Source of the DNA: an uncultured Fusicatenibacter sp.
GTDB taxonomy: Bacteria; Bacillota; Clostridia; Lachnospirales; Lachnospiraceae
DNA length: 15,415 nucleotides
NCBI GenBank assembly: GCA_902493585.1
Contig: CABUPZ010000058.1
Span: 1 to 15,415 of the forward strand
Direction of reading: 5' to 3'
The notes beneath the pieces are model-generated. The model saw nothing but the letters and a program-made list of their open reading frames with translations. It had not been told where the DNA came from and made no database searches. Below are positions 1 through 7,622 of the stretch, one piece after another. Both the position numbers and the translations under genes were made by a program. How positions within the stretch are numbered: the stretch's first letter is position 1; every line of letters begins with the position of its first letter.

Positions 1-567
1 AAAATAAATGAATCAGGCCGGCTGATTCCTGTTTTTGTTCCGCAGGAAGAAATCACACCGGATACCTGCCGCGAATCTCTCTTCCCGGCACTTCGTCTCT
101 GTCACGGCGCGCCCGGAGAACTCCGTGGGAATTTCGGTCTGCATCCGGAGCTTTTGCTGTCCCATCTGAAAAATCTCGATGCCGCAATCCTGCTCGGCGG
201 GCACAGCCACAAGCAGGAGCAAAGAGAATATGCCGAAAAAACATACCTGAATCCCGGTTCCCTTGGGCTTGCGCTTGATGGAGTCGGCGGCCATGCCCAT
301 TTCGCGATTCTGACGCTGGAAAACAGCACATGGCAGATCGAATGTTTTCAGATTCCCTACGATCTCGAAGGCTACCTCGCCGAATTCGACCGCGCCGGGC
401 TGGAAACGCATGGCAGTGTCCTTGCCCGTTCCTTAAAACGGACATTGACCTGCGGCGTGAATTATTTTTATCTCACCGTAAAACGAGTGCGTGAACTCGC
501 CGATGCACTGGCACTGACCGATCTGGACGAAGAGGTCTGGAAAAAGGCGGAACAGGAACTGAAATAA
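1..567 (+). CDS. Metallophosphoesterase, calcineurin-like (YfcE/MJ0936 type), 5' end outside the window
   Basis: The reading frame is open from base 1 to the TAA at 565-567, so 188 codons are visible and the start lies upstream. The visible part carries the C-terminal half of the metal-dependent phosphoesterase core: a CHGAP motif (visible codons 34-38, HG being the metal-site pair), then GGHSHK (codons 66-71, with two metal-ligand histidines), then YLNPGSLG, typical of the YfcE/MJ0936 phosphodiesterase branch. The last 90 or so residues form a helical tail that is not diagnostic. Family members hydrolyse phosphodiesters with two bound divalent metals in the cytoplasm; the physiological substrate cannot be read from the sequence. 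The gene is convergent with the galactan operon and shares a hairpin terminator with it, so the two are probably unrelated in function. The family call is firm; the exact substrate is unknown. Confidence 0.85.
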   Translation, partial: KINESGRLIPVFVPQEEITPDTCRESLFPALRLCHGAPGELRGNFGLHPELLLSHLKNLDAAILLGGHSHKQEQREYAEKTYLNPGSLGLALDGVGGHAHFAILTLENSTWQIECFQIPYDLEGYLAEFDRAGLETHGSVLARSLKRTLTCGVNYFYLTVKRVRELADALALTDLDEEVWKKAEQELK

Positions 568-580
568 CCGTCCATTCAAA

Positions 581-618
581 AGACGGCAGGCTGTGTACTC
601 ACACACAGCCTGCCGTCT
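581..618. terminator. Bidirectional hairpin terminator between convergent genes
   Basis: A perfect 16-bp stem (581-596 with 603-618) encloses a 6-base loop. It starts 13 bases after the metallophosphoesterase stop and 18 bases beyond the GH42 stop on the other strand. The tail is GTTTCTATT on the + strand and a short TTTTGAAT on the - strand, so the U-tracts are weak but the stem is very stable. Its position suggests it ends both transcripts. Confidence 0.85.
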
Positions 619-636
619 GTTTCTATTCCCTAACTT

Positions 637-2631
637 CTATTTTTCTTTTCGAAACACAACCGTCTCAAATCTTCTGACCACTCCATCATACTCTCCCGTC
701 ATCGGCTGGTATGTTTCCGTATCCATCGGAAATGCAGCCGGTTCAGCTCCGTAGTTCTGTACAAACAGATACTTGTATTTCTCATCCTCCCTTGTTGCAA
801 CATCGAGCCCTTCCGGGATTTCGGCTGCCGCGCGTTCCAGGCCTTTTTCTTCTGCCAATTTCCGGCAGAAGTCATCGTAAAATGCCTGTTCAAAATCTGC
901 GCAGACATAATACGCCTCGCCCTCTCCAAATACATTTTTCGTCAGTGCCGGATATCCCGCATAGAAATCGTCACGGTATGCCAGCAGCGTTTCGGCACCG
1001 TTCGTTTTTACCAGGTCGCAGAAATTTCGGATTTCATATGTCTTTCCTTCTCCCACACCCGCATTCACATCCTGATCATACAATGCGTCCAGCTCGGTGC
1101 TCCGCAGGCCGAATACATCCATCAGTCCGTGCGGGGTTCCGCCGAGGAAACAGAGGTCGTTTTCATCCACAACTCCCGACCAGTATGTCATCACAAAGGT
1201 GCCGCCGTCTGCCACGAAATTCCGGATTTTTTCCTCAATTCCGGCCCGAAACAGATACAGCATCGGTGCAAAGACAATCCGGTAGCCGGAAAGACTCTCC
1301 TCCATATCAAGGAAATCCACATTCACACCCAGTTTCCGAAGACCGCCATATACTTTCTTCACGGTATTCATGTAATGCAGTCCCATATTCCGTGGTCCCT
1401 GCGCATCCTCCATGGCCCAGCGGCTTTCGCAGTCATGCAAAATTGCAGCCTGTGCCTTCGTCGTGCTTCCCGCAATCTGCGCCAGATCCAAAAGCGCCTC
1501 GCCCGTCTCTGTCACCTCACGGAACACGCGCGTATCCTTTCCGCCGTAGTGGTCAATGACCGCCCCGTGGAACTTCTCGCTCGCACCGCGGCTCTGGCGG
1601 ATCTGGAAATACTGGACACTGTCGGAACCATGCGCCACTGCCTGCAGCGATGCCGCCTTTAAAAGCCCAGGCCGTTTCAGCTTGCTGACACTCTGCCAGT
1701 TCGTGCTTGTCGGGCAGGACTCCATCAGAAGGAACGGTTTTTTCATCAAACTCCGCATAAAATCGTGCTGCAGTGCCGCATCAAGCGCAGTCACCTCTTC
1801 TGCTTCCTTGTGCCAGGTCGGATAATTATCCCATGACACCACATCAATCAGATCCTTGAACTTATGATAATTCAGTCCCTGGAAATCATACATCATGTTG
1901 ATTGTCACCGGAAGTTCGGAACCGCCCGCGCGGATCGCTGCTTTTTCCCAGGCAACAAAGTCTGCTGTCTGATCTGTCACAAACCGTTTCCAGTCAAGAT
2001 TCAGTCCGTGAAGCCCCATCTCACCCTTTGGGGACGGACTCTCAATCTGCTCAAAATTCTGATACGAATGGCTCCAGAACGTTGTATTCCACGACATATT
2101 CAATGCATCAATCGTCTCATATTTTTTCTTCAGCCACCCCTGAAATGCCTTCTGGCAGAGCGGGCAATGGCATTCTCCACTCAGTTCATTCGAAATGTGC
2201 CACATTTTTACCGCCGGGTGCTTTCCAAACTTCTCGCTCAGCAGGCGATCAATTTTCCCCACCTTTTCCCGGTAAACCGGCGAAGTATAACAGTGATTAT
2301 GGCGTCCGCCGAACAGATTTTTCGTGCGGTCCGCGTTTACGCGCAGTACCTCCGGGTATTTGTCTGCAAGCCACTTCGGGCGTGCTGCAGACGGTGTCGA
2401 GAGAATTACTGAAATCTCATTCTTATACAGCTGATCCATGATCTTTTCCAGCCATTCCAGGTGGTATACACCCTCCTCCGGCTCGAGCACAGACCAGGAA
2501 AAGACACCAAGCGTCACCTCGTTGATATGCGCCTCCTTCATATATTCGATATCCTGCTCCAGAATTTCCGGCATCGCAAGCCACTGCTCCGGGTTATAAT
2601 CCCCTCCATAGATAAATCCACTCTGGTTCAT
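637..2631 (-). CDS. Beta-galactosidase, glycoside hydrolase family 42
   Basis: Cytoplasmic exo-beta-galactosidase that removes terminal galactose from galacto-oligosaccharides. The N-terminal TIM barrel opens with YGGDYNPEQW, the GH42 hallmark. Counting from the in-frame ATG at 2655, the acid/base is Glu157 in WHISNE and the nucleophile Glu312 in LLMESCPTSTNW. Cys122, Cys162, Cys164 and Cys167 form the four-cysteine zinc site known in this family. A trimerisation-like middle domain and a small C-terminal beta domain follow, and the length is normal (664-672 residues). I favour the ATG at 2631: AAAGGA lies 8 bases upstream and the family motif begins almost at once. The ATG at 2655 overlaps the preceding GH35 stop as ATGA, which would allow coupled translation but has a poorer ribosome site. 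It is the last gene of the galactan operon. No signal peptide. The name lacZ or bga is not assigned because the substrate is inferred from context. Confidence 0.93.
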   Translation of the reverse strand: MNQSGFIYGGDYNPEQWLAMPEILEQDIEYMKEAHINEVTLGVFSWSVLEPEEGVYHLEWLEKIMDQLYKNEISVILSTPSAARPKWLADKYPEVLRVNADRTKNLFGGRHNHCYTSPVYREKVGKIDRLLSEKFGKHPAVKMWHISNELSGECHCPLCQKAFQGWLKKKYETIDALNMSWNTTFWSHSYQNFEQIESPSPKGEMGLHGLNLDWKRFVTDQTADFVAWEKAAIRAGGSELPVTINMMYDFQGLNYHKFKDLIDVVSWDNYPTWHKEAEEVTALDAALQHDFMRSLMKKPFLLMESCPTSTNWQSVSKLKRPGLLKAASLQAVAHGSDSVQYFQIRQSRGASEKFHGAVIDHYGGKDTRVFREVTETGEALLDLAQIAGSTTKAQAAILHDCESRWAMEDAQGPRNMGLHYMNTVKKVYGGLRKLGVNVDFLDMEESLSGYRIVFAPMLYLFRAGIEEKIRNFVADGGTFVMTYWSGVVDENDLCFLGGTPHGLMDVFGLRSTELDALYDQDVNAGVGEGKTYEIRNFCDLVKTNGAETLLAYRDDFYAGYPALTKNVFGEGEAYYVCADFEQAFYDDFCRKLAEEKGLERAAAEIPEGLDVATREDEKYKYLFVQNYGAEPAAFPMDTETYQPMTGEYDGVVRRFETVVFRKEK

Positions 2632-2651
2632 GTTCGTTTTCCTTTCTCTGT

Positions 2652-3806
2652 TCATCGAAATATCGTCTCCACGTGCAGCTTCTCAATTTTGCAGGCACAT
2701 CCATCCGCTGCATCCGGCTGCTTTTCCAGAAAAATCGGATCACCCGGATGCAGAGGATAGACAACGAGTTTCAGTTTCTCCGGAAACTCAAAATAGCCAA
2801 GGCTTAACAGGGCCTCCTGACCGGTATAGAAATAATCGTTGATTTTCTCTTCCCCATCAAACACTTCCATACGGTTTCCGTACCAGGTCAGAAAAGCAAA
2901 CGCATCGTGATAATTTTTTTCGCCCGGATAAGCAAGCTTCAGTTCGTATACTGCTTTCTCTTTATCCTGCTCTTTGCAGACAAGCTCTGCCTCCGGCTCC
3001 TGTGCTTTGTAAATACGCTCATACAGCGTAAAGTTTCCTCTTTTTCCACACTCTTTGAAATCCACAATGCCTTTTTCCACTGCCGGATACACAGCGATCA
3101 TGGTTTTTCCACTGCCTGTCACAACAAGCTCACCGTTTTCTTCCCAGACATAATTTTCGGAAAGAACGAGATAATCCTGATCCAGATGCACCTTCCATGC
3201 ATTCAGCGCCTCCTGCCGGGAAATCAGGCAGAGTTCTGCGCGCGCATCGCCCTCCCACTGAATCTGCGGGTCGAGATCACCGTAAAATACGAACGCATCT
3301 CCCTTTTTCGTATGTAAAACGCAGAGCGGTGTGGCAAGTGCCGTGTGAAGAACCGCATCGTTTAGTTTCATATTGTACGGAAAAAATCCATACATTCCCT
3401 CTTTCAGGTCAAATGCCGGAAATCCCACGCTCGCTTTTCCATCCAGGAGTCCCTCCAGTTTCACCTGTGGATGATCATCCATCTTCCATCTTCTCTGGTA
3501 ATTGTTAAAAAAGACGTATCCATGGTCCGCATCGTGACGGCACGCTGTCCGAACCGTGTGCATATCTCCCGGCAGAATCCTTATCGTTGGAATTTCAGAC
3601 CGAAGTGAGGCCATATCCTCGCCAAAATCATTCAAAAACAGCGCCAGCAGCTTGATCTCCCGATAGCTGTCCGAGATTGTTCCGTACTGCCGGATCGGCG
3701 CGTTGAAATCGTAATTGATCTCCGGCAGGTCGTTCAGATATCCTGTCGCGCGGCTCTCCTGCAGGGTGGACAGTTTTCCCTTCGGATTGCTGCCGCCGTG
3801 GTCCAC
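2652..3806 (-). pseudogene. GH35 beta-galactosidase, C-terminal part (out of frame with its N-terminal part)
   Basis: This open frame carries on the GH35 enzyme begun at 4692. It opens inside a family-conserved stretch, DHGGSNPKG followed by LSTLQESRATGYLNDLP and YDFNAP. In intact GH35 proteins this directly follows the end of the catalytic barrel. The remainder, about 380 residues, is the beta-rich accessory part of the family and is free of stops down to the TGA at 2652. The frame is closed just upstream by a TAA, and the first start-like codon is a GTG at 3806 with no convincing ribosome site. Independent translation is therefore doubtful. The intact remainder argues for a recent lesion or a sequence error and not an old decayed gene. 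The stop overlaps the upstream candidate start of GH42 (ATGA). Confidence 0.85.
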
Positions 3807-4692
3807 TTCCCATTTTTACGGTAGACATCGCTCCGACATCGCATCCCTTCGCCACCGGTCTTCTGTGCATGGTAACCTGAAGCCCGCCTCCAAGTTCTGC
3901 CGTCAAAAACGGAAAATCCTCCTCGTTGTAACTGTTTGCATTTTCCACATGATGATCACACGCAATCAGTGCATCGTTCCTTGTGTGGCTGAACACAAAG
4001 TTTGCGTTCGGCTCAATCTCGCACGTTCTCTGATCCCATGGTGCTTCACAGTAGCCGCCCATGACCGGAAGCAGATCGCCGATGCAGGCTCCGCCCCAAC
4101 CGGTCGCCGTGTACAGCGGCACATCAAAGCCAATTTCCTTTGCCATTGCTGTCAATGTGCGGATATGCGCCTCGCCCTCCGGTCCCTGCAGACCGCCGAC
4201 GTGGCCGTACTCATTCTCGATCTGAATACCGATCACCGGACCGCCGTCCTTTTCCATGCATCCATCGACCTGCGCATAAACCTTTTTCCAGAACCGTCTG
4301 ACATAGCCAAGATATTCCTCGTTGTTACAGCGGATCGCCATGCCCTCTTTCTCTCTCTCGATGATCCAGTCCGGGAATCCGCCGTTCCGCACTTCCCCGT
4401 GCACAAACGGTCCGATACGCAAGAATACCGACAGTCCGACTTTCCGGCACAGTCTTACAAACGTTCCGATATCCCGGCATCCTTCAAAATCAAACACATT
4501 TTCCTCTTCCTCGTGGTGAATCCAGATCACATAGGCCGAGACGACAGAAACTCCGCCCGCCTTTATTTTGCGCAGTGATTCCTCCCACCACTCTTTGCGG
4601 TACCGACTGTAATGCATTTCGCCCATCACCGGAAACCACGGTTTTCCATTTTTAATCAGATAATCCCTGCAATAGCTGTACTCTGCTCTCAT
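3628..4692 (-). pseudogene. GH35 beta-galactosidase, N-terminal catalytic part, frameshifted
   Basis: Residues 1-297 are a clear GH35 catalytic barrel: the GEMHYSRYRKEWWEESLRK start, IGPFVHGEVRNGGFPDW, the acid/base Glu161 in IGIQIENEYGH, and the nucleophile Glu266 in LTAELGGGLQ. After KMGSG (residue 297, bases 3802-3804) the frame runs into 57 unrelated residues and stops at 3628. The proper continuation is found in another frame starting with HGG. Family members normally have about nine residues here (GANxxGYYMYHGG), so the junction looks like a loss of about 26 bases. ATG at 4692 follows GAGGGA by 10 bases and lies 4 bases after the GH53 stop, so the gene is tightly coupled in the operon. 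Without repair the product would lack the barrel closure and all C-terminal domains and is probably inactive. No signal peptide. Confidence 0.88.
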
Positions 4693-4696
4693 CGTC

Positions 4697-6418
4697 TTAT
4701 TGTCCCTCTCTTTTTACTGTCTGCAGACAGAAATTCCGCATCATGCCGTACATCGGCGGCGATGAAATTCGGATTCCGGCAGTGACTTCCTGCGGTTTTC
4801 TGATTTCGCATGTCACTTTGTAGCCGGTCCATGCATGTTCTGTCGGATGAATCACAGTCTCTTCTTTTCCCTCTTCCGTATTGAGGAACAGCCGCACATC
4901 CACATTTGTTGTATCGGTTCCCTGAAAGGCAACAGATAATGTATACGTTCCTGCCTCCTGTACCTTTACCGTCTGGCAGATCGAAAACGTAAAGTTTTTC
5001 GGTGCTTCTACGCGTACCGCATTCACCGGCGGAGCTGGGAACGGATCGACAAACTCCGGAAACAGCTGTACTGCAACGGCATCCTCGGATTTTTCTACGT
5101 TCCAGCGCGCCAGGCCGTCTTCCCAGCCGACATCGAGCAACAGATTCTCCGCCTCCGGCAGCTCTTCCACCACGCAGATCTTCGCATGTGCAGCAAACGG
5201 AACACCTTCCACATTTCCTGTCACATCATATTCGCCTGTCACGCGTGTGTCCGGCACTTCGTTCCAGTTTACCCGCCGCTGCTCCACCATTCCGTCATAC
5301 AGCAAAACCGGGAGCATCTCCGGCAGACCGCATGCTTCGTCTTTTACTACGGTCATTGGCTCCGGCTCGTAAATCTTGGCCGGTTTTTCCGGACAGGCAT
5401 CATTCCGTGTAAACAGGAAAGAACGAATGCCCTCCATGATGGTTCCCTTCTCCTCCAGCAGACCCATATTTTCCGACCAGCCGCCCTCACCGTCTTTCGG
5501 AACACAGATCGGTTCCCAGTAATAGATACCCTGCCCCATTTCATCCGGCAGCGAAGCAACGATATTGGCAACCAGATCCAGCACCTGCTTCTGTCCGGCA
5601 GGCGTCGCCGGAAATCCTGCGATTTTTTCCTGCTGTTCATCGATAAACCCATGCGCACTCTTTCTCCATGCATGCGCCGTCTCAACGACCATAATCGGCT
5701 TTTTGTAATCCTGGATCAGCTTCGTCATTGTCTCTTTCAGATCCGTGAAAGTGCCGTGCCAGAATGGATAATAGGAAAGTCCGATCAGGTCAAAATCCTC
5801 GAGTCCTGCCTCAAAGGAACAGTCAAACCACTCTTTCAGATAGAAATACCGTCCGCCCTGGTCGAGATGGATCATAACCTGCATCTCATCTTTTCCGGCT
5901 GCAGCCCGCGCACCGCGGATTCCGGCATTTACAAGCTGTACCATTTTTGTATAATCCGGCAGCTCTCCGTCCGGAAACAGAAGGCCGCTTCGGATCTCAT
6001 TTCCGATCTGAACAATATCCGGCAGAACGTCCTCCTCTTTTAATGCCGTCAGCGTATCTCTTGTATAAGAAAAAACAGCCTCTTTTAATTCTTTAAAGCT
6101 TAAGTTTTCCCAATCTTTCGGCTTTCTCTGCTGACCGGGATCCGCCCAGAAATCAGAATAATGGAAATCCAGCATAAAGCTCATGCCATGTGCCCGGATC
6201 CGTTTTGCCATCGCCAGTGTATGCGCATAGCTGCAGTATCCGCCGGACTCCCTGACATGCTCCGGCGCATTCCAAATACGGAGCCGTACGGAATTTACCC
6301 CGTATTTCTGAACGAGATCCAGCGGATCCATAACAGTTCCGTCAAAGTCCTTCACCTGTACTCCGGCATCTTCCAGCTCCGGTATAAAAGATAGATCCAT
6401 TCCCTTCTGAAATTCCAT
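4697..6418 (-). CDS. Endo-beta-1,4-galactanase, glycoside hydrolase family 53, with a C-terminal carbohydrate-binding-like domain
   Basis: Hydrolyses internal beta-1,4-galactosyl links in galactan or arabinogalactan. The family signatures are plain: KGMDLSFIPELE at residue 5, VRLRIWN near 44-50, DFHYSDFWADPGQQ at 84-97 followed by KPxxW, the acid/base Glu141 in QIGNE, and the nucleophile Glu246 in VVETAH. The barrel ends near residue 340. From about 420 to 573 there is a beta-rich segment with a GxYTLSVAFQG motif and a conserved aromatic WTGYKV; this resembles CBM61, a galactan-binding module known from GH53 enzymes, but that assignment is tentative. Most GH53 enzymes are secreted; this one starts directly with the barrel and shows no signal peptide. 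The ATG at 6418 follows GGGAGG by about 8 bases, 21 bases after the lacI-type stop. It is the key enzyme that identifies the operon substrate. Symbol ganA/galA not assigned because those names are used for different genes. Confidence 0.93.
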   Translation of the reverse strand: MEFQKGMDLSFIPELEDAGVQVKDFDGTVMDPLDLVQKYGVNSVRLRIWNAPEHVRESGGYCSYAHTLAMAKRIRAHGMSFMLDFHYSDFWADPGQQRKPKDWENLSFKELKEAVFSYTRDTLTALKEEDVLPDIVQIGNEIRSGLLFPDGELPDYTKMVQLVNAGIRGARAAAGKDEMQVMIHLDQGGRYFYLKEWFDCSFEAGLEDFDLIGLSYYPFWHGTFTDLKETMTKLIQDYKKPIMVVETAHAWRKSAHGFIDEQQEKIAGFPATPAGQKQVLDLVANIVASLPDEMGQGIYYWEPICVPKDGEGGWSENMGLLEEKGTIMEGIRSFLFTRNDACPEKPAKIYEPEPMTVVKDEACGLPEMLPVLLYDGMVEQRRVNWNEVPDTRVTGEYDVTGNVEGVPFAAHAKICVVEELPEAENLLLDVGWEDGLARWNVEKSEDAVAVQLFPEFVDPFPAPPVNAVRVEAPKNFTFSICQTVKVQEAGTYTLSVAFQGTDTTNVDVRLFLNTEEGKEETVIHPTEHAWTGYKVTCEIRKPQEVTAGIRISSPPMYGMMRNFCLQTVKREGQ

Positions 6419-6439
6419 TGTTCTGTCCTCCCTGCTACG

Positions 6440-7414
6440 TTAGTTTGTCGATTTTCGGAATAAAATGTCGTAATCCAGCATCGTCTTCTTCTCATAATTT
6501 TCCCCTCGGAGCCGCTGGATCAGCTGACGCACGGCTGTGCCTCCCATCTGGGATGCTGCCACACTGACTGCTGTAACTGCAGGGGAATAGCAGTCCAGAT
6601 TGGTGCTGTTGTAGAGCGAAGCAATCGCGACGTCCTTGGGAATTCGATAGCCTTCCGCCTGGAGCCGGGACATCACCATCGTACAAATCTCGTCGTCGCC
6701 ACAGATGATGCATTCCACTTTTTTGGATATAATATTTTCAATGATCGCATCCAGAAACTCCATACGGATCGAACCATTGTAGAAAAGCTGATCCTTCTCG
6801 GAAATTCCATTTTTAATCAGCGCCCGGCAGAAACCTTCGTGACGCTTGCGGTCTACGTTATAGCTCATATCCTTGACAAGAAACGCAAATCTGCGGAATC
6901 CCTTTCCGATCAGCAGCGTTGTCATTTTCTCTGCCGCACCCTCATTGTCGGTATCCACCTGGATAATGTTGTCATACCGGCATGTTTCCGTCAGTGCTGT
7001 CGGGAAATTTGCCTGACTTAAATACTGCAGCGCACGGTCATCCTCAAGCGCACGTGTCAGGAGCATACCATCCACCCGGTTCGACTCCACCAGCGACTGC
7101 AGCTCTGAAATATCATGCGCGTTGCTCGTCGTAATCAGCACATTGTACCCGAGCATCGATGCCGATTCGCAGACGCCGAGCAGACAGTTCTGGAAATAAA
7201 CACCGCTTCCATAATAAACGTCTGAAGGCAGTACCACGCCGATGTTGTGCGTCACCGTTCGGGTCCGCGCCATCTCCTCCCGCTCTTCTCCCCGTTTTGC
7301 CACCTCGAGAATCCGGTTTCTGGTCTTCTCTCCGATTCTGCCCTTACCGGACAGTGCACGGGAAACGGTACTTTTTGATACCCCTATCTCTTTTGCAATT
7401 TCCTCCAGTGTCAT
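6440..7414 (-). CDS. LacI/GalR-family transcriptional regulator
   Basis: Residues 1-25 are the canonical LacI helix-turn-helix (TLEEIAKEIGVSKSTVSRALSG), followed by a shortened hinge region and, from about residue 57 (IGVVLPSDVYY), the periplasmic-binding-protein-like effector domain typical of the family. Total length is 324 residues, slightly short but normal. The conserved C-terminal core AIASLYNSTNL and VTAVSVAASQMGGTAVRQLIQRL is present. The ATG at 7414 follows AGGA by 7 bases. It lies inside the operon, between the solute-binding protein and the galactanase, so autoregulation and control of the whole cluster by a galactose-derived sugar are likely but inferred. Candidate operators lie upstream of the first permease (dyads at 11359-11370 and 11387-11405, GCGCAAC repeats). 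Confidence 0.93.
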   Translation of the reverse strand: MTLEEIAKEIGVSKSTVSRALSGKGRIGEKTRNRILEVAKRGEEREEMARTRTVTHNIGVVLPSDVYYGSGVYFQNCLLGVCESASMLGYNVLITTSNAHDISELQSLVESNRVDGMLLTRALEDDRALQYLSQANFPTALTETCRYDNIIQVDTDNEGAAEKMTTLLIGKGFRRFAFLVKDMSYNVDRKRHEGFCRALIKNGISEKDQLFYNGSIRMEFLDAIIENIISKKVECIICGDDEICTMVMSRLQAEGYRIPKDVAIASLYNSTNLDCYSPAVTAVSVAASQMGGTAVRQLIQRLRGENYEKKTMLDYDILFRKSTN

Positions 7415-7456
7415 AAAAGCATCCTGTCACTTTCTGTTAAATTTGAAAAATTCCTA

Positions 7457-7554
7457 TAAAAGAAGGAACGGCCGCGCCGCTGTTAGAAATCAAGTCATCC
7501 CTCAAAGCTTTTTGAACCATCACTTGATCTCTAAAAGAAGGAACGGCCGCGCCG
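7457..7554. repeat. Composite repeat: two 23-bp direct repeats flanking a 12-bp inverted repeat
   Basis: An exact 23-base sequence rich in GGCCGCGCCG occurs at 7457-7479 and 7532-7554. Between them, 7484-7495 pairs with 7522-7533 in a 12-bp stem, whose single + strand A-C mismatch becomes a G-U wobble on the - strand. A small inner stem, TCAAA with TTTGA, occupies 7502-7515. Each direct repeat also contains the mini-hairpin CGGC-CGC-GCCG. The element fills the 201-base gap between the solute-binding protein gene and the lacI-type gene. It may be a dispersed intergenic repeat or an RNA element separating expression of the binding protein from the downstream genes. The function is unknown. Confidence 0.7.
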
Positions 7555-7584
7555 GAGCTTCTGGCAGACCAGCGCGTCCATTCC

Positions 7585-7622
7585 CTGTTTTATTTTACTG
7601 TTTTATTTTACTGTTTTATTTT
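7585..7622. repeat. Tandem 13-bp repeat, about three copies
   Basis: The unit CTGTTTTATTTTA occurs at 7585-7597 and 7598-7610, with 12 of 13 bases again at 7611-7622. The last copy covers the TAA stop and final codons of the solute-binding protein gene (stop at 7616-7618), so the coding end has been built from or extended into the repeat. No function is evident. Confidence 0.75.

Noticed and set aside
711..1559. Long + strand open frame of 282 codons inside the GH42 gene
   Set aside because: It is the antisense of a well-supported GH42 gene, has no recognisable domain, and is rich in Arg, Pro, His and Ser, as is usual for antisense frames of coding DNA.
3628..3806. Programmed frameshift in GH35
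   Set aside because: There is no slippery heptamer with a stimulatory structure at the junction, and conserved residues are missing instead of merely out of frame, so a deletion explains it better.
7457..7554. CRISPR array
   Set aside because: There are only two repeat copies, with one 52-base spacer that is itself an inverted repeat, and no cas genes nearby.
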